Source: Thermoplasmatales archaeon
Lineage (GTDB): Archaea; Thermoplasmatota; Thermoplasmata; Methanomassiliicoccales; Methanomethylophilaceae
Length of the DNA: 15,391 bases
Direction of reading: 5' to 3'
Assembly: GCA_012522645.1 (NCBI GenBank)
Contig: JAAYKC010000021.1
Coordinates: 1 to 15,391 of the forward strand
Position numbers and translations under genes: made by a program. The notes under the pieces were generated by a model. It was given only the letters and a program-made list of their open reading frames with translations, had not been told where the DNA came from and made no database searches. Below are positions 6,623 to 13,648 of this stretch, in pieces; position 1 is the first letter of the stretch, and each line of letters starts with the position of its first letter.

Positions 6623-7048
6623 ATGCCTTTGGGAGATCCTTGCGGAGGTTTCTTCGAATACACAATGGAAGGTCTGCCGGAGAATCTGGCGGGGGCGATG
6701 ATCCCGGTGAAGGATACGAAGCGCTCGTCACGGTTCTATACGGAGATACTGAAAATGGACATCATCTCGGATGACGGGGACACGGCCGTAGTGGGACGCA
6801 ACGGATTCTACATGGTCCTGAAGAAGAGCCAGGATGTCGGCATCGATACGGGGATCATGCTGGGGGTCGATAATCCTTATGATCTCCACAGGAGGCTCGT
6901 GGACGAGGGCGTGGTGTTCCTGAGACATCCTCTGAAAGGGCCCATCGGAGTGTACGCCTCATTCCGGGATGATGACGGCAACGTCCTGCATGCCGTGGAC
7001 AGGCGGGCCATGGGGCAGAGGGTCGATCCGCCTGAGGCGGATCAGTGA
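6623..7048 (+). CDS. VOC-superfamily (glyoxalase/bleomycin-resistance fold) protein
   Basis: The fold is recognised from MIPVKDTKRSSRFYTEILK (first beta-alpha unit) and the later G.VFLRHPLKGPIGVYASFRDDDGNVLHAVD, the typical end of a VOC module. There are two beta-alpha-beta-beta-beta halves in about 105 residues. VOC proteins include isomerases, dioxygenases and thiol transferases, and the exact reaction cannot be told here. The first strand lacks the His/Glu metal ligand common in glyoxalase I and fosfomycin-resistance enzymes, so it may not bind metal in the standard way. The start is uncertain: an in-frame ATG at 6665 would give MEGLPENLAGAMIPV and fits the family better, while codons 1-14 have less GC-biased third positions. 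The gene stands alone and its end overlaps sufB by 7 bp, tail to tail. Confidence 0.8.
   Translation: MPLGDPCGGFFEYTMEGLPENLAGAMIPVKDTKRSSRFYTEILKMDIISDDGDTAVVGRNGFYMVLKKSQDVGIDTGIMLGVDNPYDLHRRLVDEGVVFLRHPLKGPIGVYASFRDDDGNVLHAVDRRAMGQRVDPPEADQ
7025..7043. terminator. Perfect 8-bp hairpin on the VOC / sufB seam
   Basis: GATCCGCC (7025-7032) and GGCGGATC (7036-7043) are exact reverse complements around a 3-nt loop (TGA). The repeat lies within the last VOC codons and reaches into the sufB stop codon, so it would fold in both transcripts. No T-run follows on either strand, so it is not a classical intrinsic terminator. Roles in 3'-end stability, blocking antisense readthrough or weak termination are possible. 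Confidence 0.45.
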
Positions 7049-8256
7049 CCGAGATCCGACTGCTCTATCGCGGCGTTGATCTCATCGGTCAGTTCCTGGG
7101 GCAGGCCTTTTATGCCTCCGACCAGGAATCCCCTTATTATCATGCCGACGGCCTCGTCCTCGGATAATCCTCTGGACATCAGATATTCGATCTGATCCTG
7201 GGATATCTTGCCGACAGCGGCCTCGTGGGTCATGTCCACATCCGCATAGAATGTATCCAGTTTCGGAACGGCCAGGGTCTGGCCCCCGTCCTCCAGGACT
7301 ATGCTCTTGCATTCGAGATGCGCCTTCACGCCGGGGGAGTTGCCGATGAGGTGCCCGCGGGCCATCATCTTGCCGCCTTTGGTTATGCTCCTCGAGACTA
7401 TCTCCGCTCCCGTCCTCGGTGCGTTCAGGATAACGGTCCCGCCGCTGTCTATATCTGCTCCGGGATGTGCCAGGCATATGGTATTGAACTGACAGCTTGC
7501 GCCCTCCCCGTTGAGCCAGGCAGTAGGTGCAGACTGCACCGTTGCTACCGGGTTCAATATGACATAGTTGTTGATCATCTTGGAGTCCCTGTCCATCTGA
7601 ATCCCCGTCCTGGGACGGACAGAGGTCTTCGGGCCCCAGTTATGTATCATAGAATAGGAGAAGTATGCGCCCTCTCTGATGTATATCTCCGAGACCCCGA
7701 TGTGCACCCCGTCATCGGCATGGGAGCCTGTGGCACATCCGGATATCATCTCCGCATGCGCTCCTTCATCGATTACGAATATGTTGTGCAGGGTCTGCAT
7801 CCCCTTATCGGTTCCGAGCATCATGCATGCCTGTATCGGATGCTTCACATGATAGCCGGCCTTGACCCATACGAAGGTGCCGTCGGCATCCTCTTCGTAT
7901 GTCCTTGCAGTGTACTTGTCCTTGTCAGGGCTCACCAATTTCCAACTCAGGTCCTTGAGCCAGTCGTACTTAGCCATAGCCTTCTTCAGGGACATGATCT
8001 CCACGCCGTCCGGGGCTTTGTTGCTGCAATGGCTGATCCTGTTGTCTATGAACATTATGGACCCGTCGCGCTCCGTCTCCTTGGACGATGTTATGCCGAC
8101 GGATTCCATGCGCTTCTTGACATCCTCGGGAGCCTCCTCGAGATTCTCGATGATCTTCTGTTCCCGGATCATGCTGTATCTGCTGAGGTCGATGTCAGGC
8201 CCGTACTCGGCCTTCTTATCGAGGGCCTTCTTTATGGAAGCTTCACCATTCTGCAT
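7042..8256 (-). CDS. sufB: Fe-S cluster assembly scaffold SufB (SufB/SufD family)
   Basis: This is the beta-helical scaffold on which SufC acts to build Fe-S clusters. The hallmark C-terminal stretch MTHEAAVGKISQDQIEYLMSRG followed by SEDEAVGMIIRGFL is clear. So is the repetitive strand core with IYIREGAYFSYSMIHNWG, GHLIGNSPGVKAHLECKSIVLEDGG and scattered cysteines in SGCATGSH, ASCQFNTICL and LECKS. The ATG at 8256 is chosen because AAGGAGTG stands 8 nt upstream; the longer open frame to 8445 only shadows sufC. The result is 404 residues. It overlaps the sufC end by 25 bp. No sufD, sufS or sufU is nearby, which matches the two-gene minimal system known from archaea (also called SMS). The very end overlaps the VOC gene by 7 bp. 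Confidence 0.93.
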   Translation of the reverse strand: MQNGEASIKKALDKKAEYGPDIDLSRYSMIREQKIIENLEEAPEDVKKRMESVGITSSKETERDGSIMFIDNRISHCSNKAPDGVEIMSLKKAMAKYDWLKDLSWKLVSPDKDKYTARTYEEDADGTFVWVKAGYHVKHPIQACMMLGTDKGMQTLHNIFVIDEGAHAEMISGCATGSHADDGVHIGVSEIYIREGAYFSYSMIHNWGPKTSVRPRTGIQMDRDSKMINNYVILNPVATVQSAPTAWLNGEGASCQFNTICLAHPGADIDSGGTVILNAPRTGAEIVSRSITKGGKMMARGHLIGNSPGVKAHLECKSIVLEDGGQTLAVPKLDTFYADVDMTHEAAVGKISQDQIEYLMSRGLSEDEAVGMIIRGFLVGGIKGLPQELTDEINAAIEQSDLGH

Positions 8257-8993
8257 GATATGCACTCCTTGTAGCCCTTTTCCCTTATTTCCTTGAGCAG
8301 GTCCGTCGGGCGGCCGGAACAGCGTATGCGGCCGTCGTTTATTATGTAGCCTTTGTCGGCCCCTATGTAGTCGAGTATCTGCCCGGTGTGCGTTATCACC
8401 AAGGCGGACACGCATCTGTTGGCCTTCGCTCTGCCCATCTCGCATAATTCGGTGTTGTAGAGCAGATCATGTATCTTGTCGCCTATCAGCTCTATGCTCT
8501 CGAGGTCGACACCGGATTCCGGCTCATCGAGCAGCACGAGCTTGGGGTTCTGCGCCGTCAGCTGCAGTACCTCGGATCTCTTTATCTCGCCGCCGGAGAA
8601 TCCCACGTTCAGGTCCCTGTCGAGGTGGTTATTCATTTTGAAATCACCGGCATGCTTCAGTACATCCCCATTATTGCGGGAGATGGTCTGCAGGAGGTCA
8701 CCCAGTTTCACCCCGACCACGTTGGGGGGCCTCTGCATCATCATGCCGATCCCCATCTTGGCGCGTTCGTCCACAGGCATATTGGTTATGTCCACGCCTT
8801 CGTAGAATATGCTCCCCTTGGTTACCTTGCAGTATGCATAGCCCATTATGGCGGCCATGAGGGTGGACTTCCCGGACCCGTTAGGTCCGAAGAGGGTGAC
8901 GGTCTCCCCTTCGTCGATGGTCAGGTTCACCCCTTTCAGGATTTCCCTGCCGCCGGCCTCCACGTGGAGATCCCTGATTTCTAACATATGCAT
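8232..8993 (-). CDS. sufC: Fe-S cluster assembly ATPase SufC
   Basis: SufC is a soluble ABC-type ATPase that drives conformational change in the SufB scaffold. Walker A GPNGSGKST is at residues 36-44, the Q-loop Q87 in MMQRPP, the SufC-type signature FSGGE.KR at 132-139, Walker B LVLLDEP at 152-158 (followed by ESGVD) and the H-loop TH at 201-202. There are no membrane segments, and 253 residues is the family length. The start is ATG 8993 or ATG 8987 (MLEIRDL), two codons apart. A TATA box centred 27 bp upstream of 8993 suggests the mRNA is leaderless or nearly so, and no good ribosome-binding site is seen. The C-terminus runs 25 bp into sufB, with the sufB ribosome-binding site inside its coding region. 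Confidence 0.96.
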   Translation of the reverse strand: MHMLEIRDLHVEAGGREILKGVNLTIDEGETVTLFGPNGSGKSTLMAAIMGYAYCKVTKGSIFYEGVDITNMPVDERAKMGIGMMMQRPPNVVGVKLGDLLQTISRNNGDVLKHAGDFKMNNHLDRDLNVGFSGGEIKRSEVLQLTAQNPKLVLLDEPESGVDLESIELIGDKIHDLLYNTELCEMGRAKANRCVSALVITHTGQILDYIGADKGYIINDGRIRCSGRPTDLLKEIREKGYKECISCRMVKLP

Positions 8994-9015
8994 AACGGTC
9001 AGTCAGCGCATGATA

Positions 9016-9025
9016 GGATATAACC
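9016..9025 (-). promoter_or_regulatory. TATA box of sufCB, implying a leaderless transcript
   Basis: On the minus strand this reads GGTTATATCC. Its centre is about 27 bp from the first base of the sufC ATG at 8993, which is the usual distance from an archaeal TATA box to transcription start. The mRNA would thus begin at or next to the start codon. The lack of a clear ribosome-binding site before sufC agrees. Confidence 0.6.
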
Positions 9026-9039
9026 ATTTCTTAACGATA

Positions 9040-9053
9040 GTGAACCTGTTCAC
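9040..9053. promoter_or_regulatory. 14-bp palindrome in the sufC / flavoprotein divergent promoter region
   Basis: GTGAAC (9040-9045) and GTTCAC (9048-9053) form a perfect inverted repeat with a 2-bp centre. It lies between the sufC TATA box (9016-9025) and the TATA-like element of the flavoprotein gene (9064-9073), about 10-15 bp from each. This size and position suit a dimeric transcription factor controlling both genes. The regulator is not identified. Confidence 0.5.
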
Positions 9054-9063
9054 CGGGACCGCT

Positions 9064-9073
9064 GAATTAATAA
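9064..9073 (+). promoter_or_regulatory. TATA-like element of the iron-sulfur flavoprotein gene
   Basis: GAATTAATAA is the only AT-rich element at a suitable place upstream of the ATG at 9096. Its centre is about 27 bp from the ATG, which again predicts little or no leader. A G-rich GGGGGCGC sits directly before the start and could serve as a ribosome-binding site if a short leader exists. Confidence 0.45.
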
Positions 9074-9095
9074 CGGCATCTCACAATGGGGGCGC

Positions 9096-9674
9096 ATGAA
9101 AATCGTGGCCTTCAACGGAAGTCCCCGTCTTCTCGGCAATACAGGGGGAGCCCTCAATGTTGTACTCGATGAGCTGGAGAAGGAGGGTGCCGAGACTGAG
9201 CATGTGCACGTCTACGGGGATGACATGAGCCCCTGCAACAACTGCAACAGTTGTGAGATACGCGGTGACGGCAGGTGCATCATAGAGGATGACAGGCTGA
9301 ATGAGTTCATGGGCATGATGCTGGAGGCTGACGGCATCATCTTCGGGTCCCCGTCATATTTCGGATCCTGCAGTGCTCAGCTGAAGATCCTTTTGGAGAG
9401 AGTGGGATACACATCCATGTTCAGCGGCCTGCCTCTGGCACGTAAGATAGGCGGAGCAGTCGTCGTGCAGGATCATGACGGCGGAACGGCAGCATATAAC
9501 GAATTGGTGACGTGGATGCTCCGTAACCGCATGATGGTCTGCGGATCCTCCCCGCTGACGGTCCTGCCCGGCAAAGGTCCCGGGGACTTCGAGAAGGACA
9601 AGAGGGGATGTGAGGCCCTCAGGTCATTAGCCAGGGATATGGTATGGGCCATTGAGACGACCCGGGGTCCATAA
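9096..9674 (+). CDS. Iron-sulfur flavoprotein (Isf-like, NADPH-dependent FMN reductase fold)
   Basis: The N-terminal MKIVAFNGSPR..GNTGGAL is the FMN phosphate-binding loop of the flavodoxin-like reductase family, and GSPSYFGSCSAQLKILLERV is the second flavin loop. Between them a compact cysteine motif, C47-x2-C50-x2-C53-x7-C61, matches the [4Fe-4S] motif of Methanosarcina Isf, which moves electrons from ferredoxin to oxygen or peroxide. With 192 residues it is a full-length member of that family. Related proteins serve in oxidative-stress defence or as general redox carriers, and the precise acceptor is not visible here. The gene is divergent from sufC across a 102-bp region that holds a palindrome, hinting at shared control with Fe-S assembly. 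It ends with TAA 44 bp before the next gene, which has its own TATA box. Confidence 0.9.
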   Translation: MKIVAFNGSPRLLGNTGGALNVVLDELEKEGAETEHVHVYGDDMSPCNNCNSCEIRGDGRCIIEDDRLNEFMGMMLEADGIIFGSPSYFGSCSAQLKILLERVGYTSMFSGLPLARKIGGAVVVQDHDGGTAAYNELVTWMLRNRMMVCGSSPLTVLPGKGPGDFEKDKRGCEALRSLARDMVWAIETTRGP

Positions 9675-9678
9675 TCGG

Positions 9679-9688
9679 TATTATAAAC
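9679..9688 (+). promoter_or_regulatory. TATA box of the CoA-transferase-GNAT gene
   Basis: TATTATAAAC in the 44-bp gap is centred about 35 bp before the ATG at 9719. Transcription would start near 9710, giving a leader of about 9 nt that contains GAGGGAT just ahead of the start codon. Confidence 0.55.
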
Positions 9689-9718
9689 TTCTTTGCCGTT
9701 CAATCGAAGAGGGATAGC

Positions 9719-11599
9719 ATGGCATATTGGAGGGATGAGTACGAGGAGAAGGTTTCAACTCCCCGTAAAGCACTGGACCTGGTGAAGCCTGGCACTACAA
9801 TATACATAAGCGGAGGGTGCAGCAGACCGAGAGTGATCGTAGAGCACCTGCTGAAGAAAAGGTCATTCCACGACAACAGGATATGCACCCCGTTCACCTT
9901 CATGCCTTCCCCGTTCTTCGAACCTGACGTGATGAAGAAATTCAGGATCAACTCATTCTACATGGATTCGGAGGTGGAGAGAGGGGTGATGAACGGTCAC
10001 TCCGATTATACTCCGATCTACACATCAGAGCTGCCTTACATGTTCCGCACGGGAAGGATCAAGCTTGACGTGGCGATCATCCAGGTCTCACCGCCGGATC
10101 TGCACGGATTCTGTTCCCTGGGAACGTCCGTCGATACAACGAAATCAGCGGTCGAGTCCGCCGACGTTGTCATCGCGGAGGTCAACAGGCAGATGCCCAG
10201 GACATTGGGCGACTCATTCATCCATACGTCCCAGATAGATCAGCTTATAGAGGTGGATTATCCGGTGGATCATGCTCTCGATGACGAGGGCATCGACCCG
10301 GAGACGATAAGGTCCATAGCGAAGAACGCCGCCAAGCTGGTACATGACGGAGCGACGATCCAGATCGGGACGGGGATGCTGCCTGATGCGATACTGTCCG
10401 AGTTCAAGGACAAGAAGAACCTGGGAGTCCACACGGAGATGTTCTCCGACGGTGTGATGGACCTGGTGAAGGCGGGCGTCATCAACGGCAGCAAGAAAAC
10501 GATACATCCGCGGAAGATAGTCACATCCTTCGTCATCGGGTCCGCGGAGCTCATGGAATTCGTTGACAACAACCCGTCGATCGAGTTCCATCCTTCAGAT
10601 TACACGAATGACATAACGGTGATAGCCAAGAATAACAAGATGGTGGCGATCAATACGGCATCCGTCATCGATCTCACCGGTCAGGTGCTGTCGGACAGGA
10701 CGGGCATGGAGTCCGTATCCAATCCCGGCGGTATGCCCGATTTCATAAGAGGAGCGCTGAGTGCCAGAGGGAGGACGGTGATAGTCATGCCCTCCACCAC
10801 CAGCGACGGTCAGACATCCAGGATAGTCAGCGTGGTCCCCCGCGGCGCAGGAGTGGGCGCCATGAGGGAGGACATCCATTATCTCGTCACGGAGTACGGC
10901 ATAGCCCACCTCAGAGGCAAGACCCTTGCCAAGAGGTCCCTGGAACTGATCAACGTTGCCCATCCCTCCTTCAGGGAGAAGCTCCTTGACCAGGCGGTGG
11001 CCCTCGGATACCTGCCGGAGGACCAGAGCAGACGGTCCTACCGCGGTCTGCCGTATCCGCGGGAATTGGAGCAGACGGCGGTCTTCGACGGTCAGATGGC
11101 CACGGTCCGTCCTCTGAAGCCCACCGACGAGGATCTCGTAAGGGATCTGTTCTATTCATTCTCATCAAAGACGCTGCGGCAGAGGTTCATGACCACGCGC
11201 GTTCTGCAGCCAAGAGAGGAGCGCATGAGCCAGGTGAACATAGATTATGATCTGTCCATGGCATTCGGCGTGTTCATCAACTATGGTCCCAAGACGGAGC
11301 TGATCGCCGTGTGCGAGTACGAGCGCGATCCGAAGAACAGCAGTGCCGAGGTCTCCTTCGCCGTCAGGGATGATTGGCAGGGCAAGGGCATCGGCTCCTA
11401 CATGGTCAACCTTCTGGTCCGTGTCGGCAAATCACGGAACATCAAGACGTTCACGGCTGATGTGCTTTCCACCAATGTCGGTATGCTCAACCTCTTCTAC
11501 CGTACGGGATTGGACGTGTCGGCGAAATTGGAGGACGACGTCTACAAAGTGTCCTTCGATCTTGTTAAAGAAGAGGGAAATATTAAAGAAGCGGGCTAG
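9719..11599 (+). CDS. Acetyl-CoA hydrolase/CoA-transferase fused to a GNAT acetyltransferase
   Basis: Residues 1 to about 450 form a class I CoA-transferase of the acetyl-CoA hydrolase/4-hydroxybutyrate CoA-transferase type. Evidence includes the ATIQIGTGMLPDAILSEF motif, the HTEMFSDGV stretch with the expected CoA-carrying glutamate E240, and the EYGIAHLRGKTLAKR segment near the end of that domain. From about residue 460 (ATVRPLKPTDE) to 620 the chain is a GNAT domain with the acetyl-CoA-binding loop WQGKGIGSYMV. At 626 residues it is longer than stand-alone CoA-transferases (about 430-450). The same fusion is known in some anaerobic bacteria. The first half probably moves CoA between acetate and another acyl group or hydrolyses acetyl-CoA, and the second half acetylates an unknown target. 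It faces acs tail to tail. It is the only gene here that stops with TAG, and that TAG lies in a hairpin loop. Confidence 0.9.
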   Translation: MAYWRDEYEEKVSTPRKALDLVKPGTTIYISGGCSRPRVIVEHLLKKRSFHDNRICTPFTFMPSPFFEPDVMKKFRINSFYMDSEVERGVMNGHSDYTPIYTSELPYMFRTGRIKLDVAIIQVSPPDLHGFCSLGTSVDTTKSAVESADVVIAEVNRQMPRTLGDSFIHTSQIDQLIEVDYPVDHALDDEGIDPETIRSIAKNAAKLVHDGATIQIGTGMLPDAILSEFKDKKNLGVHTEMFSDGVMDLVKAGVINGSKKTIHPRKIVTSFVIGSAELMEFVDNNPSIEFHPSDYTNDITVIAKNNKMVAINTASVIDLTGQVLSDRTGMESVSNPGGMPDFIRGALSARGRTVIVMPSTTSDGQTSRIVSVVPRGAGVGAMREDIHYLVTEYGIAHLRGKTLAKRSLELINVAHPSFREKLLDQAVALGYLPEDQSRRSYRGLPYPRELEQTAVFDGQMATVRPLKPTDEDLVRDLFYSFSSKTLRQRFMTTRVLQPREERMSQVNIDYDLSMAFGVFINYGPKTELIAVCEYERDPKNSSAEVSFAVRDDWQGKGIGSYMVNLLVRVGKSRNIKTFTADVLSTNVGMLNLFYRTGLDVSAKLEDDVYKVSFDLVKEEGNIKEAG

Positions 11600-11606
11600 G
11601 CCCGCT
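11590..11606. terminator. Bidirectional hairpin between the CoA-transferase-GNAT gene and acs
   Basis: AGCGGGC (11590-11596) and GCCCGCT (11600-11606) are perfect reverse complements around a 3-nt loop that is the TAG stop codon of the plus-strand gene. On the plus strand it is followed by TGTTTCATCTTCT. On the minus strand it starts 3 bp after the acs stop and is followed by TCTTTAATATTTCC, a U-rich tail. It probably ends transcription in both directions, more convincingly for acs. Confidence 0.65.
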
Positions 11607-11609
11607 GTT

Positions 11610-13556
11610 TCATCTTCTGCCCTTGACCAGGTCGTTGAGGACGCCCGGGTCAACGAGAGTGGACGAGTCCATGTTGCTGAAGTCGCTTCCGGAGGCGATC
11701 TTCCTGAGCATGCGCCTGACGATCTTCCCGCTCCTTGTCTTGGGAAGCTCCTCAGCGATCTGGATCGCCTGAGGTGTGGCTATCGGGCCCACCTCATTCC
11801 TGACCTGCTTTACGAGTGCGCTTCTAAGCTCTTCAGTGTCCTCGAATCCCTTCTTGAGAGTGACGAATCCGTAGATCGCCTCACCCTTCATCTCGTCGGG
11901 TATGGGGACCACTGCGGCCTCTGAGACCGCGGGATGCGCTATCAGAGCCGCTTCGATCTCTGCTGCGCCCAGACGGTGGCCCGCAACGCTTATGACGTCG
12001 TCGACACGGCCTGTGATCCAGATATCCCCGTCCTTGTCCTGCTTCGCACCGTCGCCGGAGAAGTAGTATCCCGGGTACGGGTTCCAGTAGGTGTCCTTGT
12101 ACTTCTCGTGGTCATTCCACAGGGTCCTGGCACAGGAAGGCCAGGGCTTCTTGATGCACAGCCTGCCGTCCTGTCCCACGGCAGTGGGGGTCCTGTCCTC
12201 ATTGATGACGGCAGGCTCGACGCCGAAGAAAGGCTTCATGGCCGCTCCCGGCTTCTGATCCCATGCGCCGGGCAGGGGCAGTATTATGTGGCTTCCCGTC
12301 TCGGTCTGCCAATAGGTGTCGACTATGGGGCACCTCTCCCCGCCGACTGTGCTGTAGTACCACTTCCAGACACTGGGATCTATGGGTTCCCCGACGGACC
12401 CCAGGACCTTCAGCGATGACAGGTCGTGCTTGAGGATCCAATCGTCCCCGCTCTTCCTCATCATCCTGATGGCGGTCGGTGCGGTGTAGAATATGTTGAC
12501 CCTCCACTTCTCGACGATCTCCCAGAATCTTCCGTAGTCCGGATAGTTAGGGACACCCTCGAACATGATGGAGGTGGCACCGTTGGAAAGGGGCCCGTAC
12601 AGGATGTAGGAGTGCCCCGTGATCCATCCTATGTCCGCGGTGCACCAGTGCGTATCGCCGGGCCGGTAGTCGAAAGCGTACTTGAACGTCATGTTGACGC
12701 CGAGCATGTATCCGCCCACTGTATGGAGAACGCCCTTCGGCTTCCCCGTGGAACCTGACGTGTACAACAGGAAGAAGGGATCCTCTGCATCCATCTCCTC
12801 GCAGGGGCACTTGAGACCGGCCCTGGACATCTCATCGTCCCACCAGGAATCGCGGCCCTCTTCCATGACGACGTCCTTGCCCGTGCGGTTCACGACAATG
12901 ACGCTCTCGACTGAGGTATCGCGCTCCAGCATCTCATTGACCTTGCCCTTCAGGTCATGGGCCTTACCGCCGCGGTAGCTGCCGTCGGCGGTGACCAGGA
13001 CCTTCGCCTCACTGTCCTTGACCCTGTTGAAAAGGGAATCCGTGCTGAATGCGGAGAAGACTACCGAATGCACAGCGCCGATCCTGGCACATGCCAGCAT
13101 CGTTATCGCCAGCTCAGGGATCATAGGCAGGTAGACTGCAACCCTGTCCCCCTTTCTGACGCCCTTGCTCTTGAGAACGTTGGCGAACTTCTCCACTTCG
13201 CTCAGCAGCAGACCGTATGTGTAGATCTTCTCGTTACCAGGTTCATCAGCCTCGAATATGATGGCTGCGGTGTTCTTCAGACCGTTCTCGACGTGCCTGT
13301 CCAAGCAGTTGTAGGATGCGTTCAGCTTCCCGCCCTTGAACCAGGTGAAAGTGCATTCCTTCTTGTTCCAGTCAAAGACCTTCTTCCAATCCTTAGAGTA
13401 CCAGTCCAGATTATCAGCCTGTTCGGCCCAGAATTCCTCCGGCTTCTCGATGGACCTCTTGTACATCTCCTCGTACTTGGCGTAACTGTCGATGTGAGTC
13501 CTCTTCCTGTACTCGTCAGATGGGGAGTACGTTCCGTCCGCGTTCTCGCTGACCAT
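11610..13556 (-). CDS. acs: Acetyl-CoA synthetase, AMP-forming
   Basis: The enzyme activates acetate with ATP and CoA to acetyl-CoA, AMP and pyrophosphate. All expected motifs are present: the phosphate loop YTSGSTGKPKG, then DIGWITGHSYILYGPL, the YWQTETG adenylate site, GYYFSGDGA, the hinge region ITGRVDDVISVAGHRLG and the C-terminal PKTRSGKIVRRML with catalytic lysine K611. The 648-residue length is standard. K611 is the position that protein acetyltransferases silence in bacterial Acs. The ATG at 13556 follows GGAGAG at 13563-13568, and a TATA element lies at 13617-13627. In a methanogen that lives on H2 and methyl compounds the role is probably carbon assimilation from acetate. Direct repeats upstream suggest regulation. 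The facing gene carries a GNAT domain. Confidence 0.97.
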   Translation of the reverse strand: MVSENADGTYSPSDEYRKRTHIDSYAKYEEMYKRSIEKPEEFWAEQADNLDWYSKDWKKVFDWNKKECTFTWFKGGKLNASYNCLDRHVENGLKNTAAIIFEADEPGNEKIYTYGLLLSEVEKFANVLKSKGVRKGDRVAVYLPMIPELAITMLACARIGAVHSVVFSAFSTDSLFNRVKDSEAKVLVTADGSYRGGKAHDLKGKVNEMLERDTSVESVIVVNRTGKDVVMEEGRDSWWDDEMSRAGLKCPCEEMDAEDPFFLLYTSGSTGKPKGVLHTVGGYMLGVNMTFKYAFDYRPGDTHWCTADIGWITGHSYILYGPLSNGATSIMFEGVPNYPDYGRFWEIVEKWRVNIFYTAPTAIRMMRKSGDDWILKHDLSSLKVLGSVGEPIDPSVWKWYYSTVGGERCPIVDTYWQTETGSHIILPLPGAWDQKPGAAMKPFFGVEPAVINEDRTPTAVGQDGRLCIKKPWPSCARTLWNDHEKYKDTYWNPYPGYYFSGDGAKQDKDGDIWITGRVDDVISVAGHRLGAAEIEAALIAHPAVSEAAVVPIPDEMKGEAIYGFVTLKKGFEDTEELRSALVKQVRNEVGPIATPQAIQIAEELPKTRSGKIVRRMLRKIASGSDFSNMDSSTLVDPGVLNDLVKGRR

Positions 13557-13616
13557 AATTTTCTCTCCGTCTTTAAGGGGCCGTTAAACTTCCCCAGCGG
13601 TCTTGTATCAATTACC

Positions 13617-13627
13617 CCTATATTAAT
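13617..13627 (-). promoter_or_regulatory. Probable TATA box of acs
   Basis: ATTAATATAGG on the minus strand is the best TATA match in the 176-bp region before acs. It would place transcription start near 13596, leaving a leader of about 40 nt that contains the GGAGAG ribosome-binding site. Weaker AT elements nearer the gene (GTTTAAC, CTTAAAG) cannot be excluded. Confidence 0.45.
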
Positions 13628-13648
13628 CATGCGCAAACGCAGAAACTT

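Noticed and set aside
7225..8274. Long plus-strand open frame (349 codons) opposite sufB
   Set aside because: It is antisense to a clear SufB, rich in His/Tyr/Leu mirror codons, with no family motif and no promoter; it is a by-product of GC-rich codon use.
8257..8445. 63-residue N-terminal extension of SufB
   Set aside because: It is entirely within sufC codons, is Arg-rich and unlike SufB, and a strong ribosome-binding site marks the ATG at 8256.
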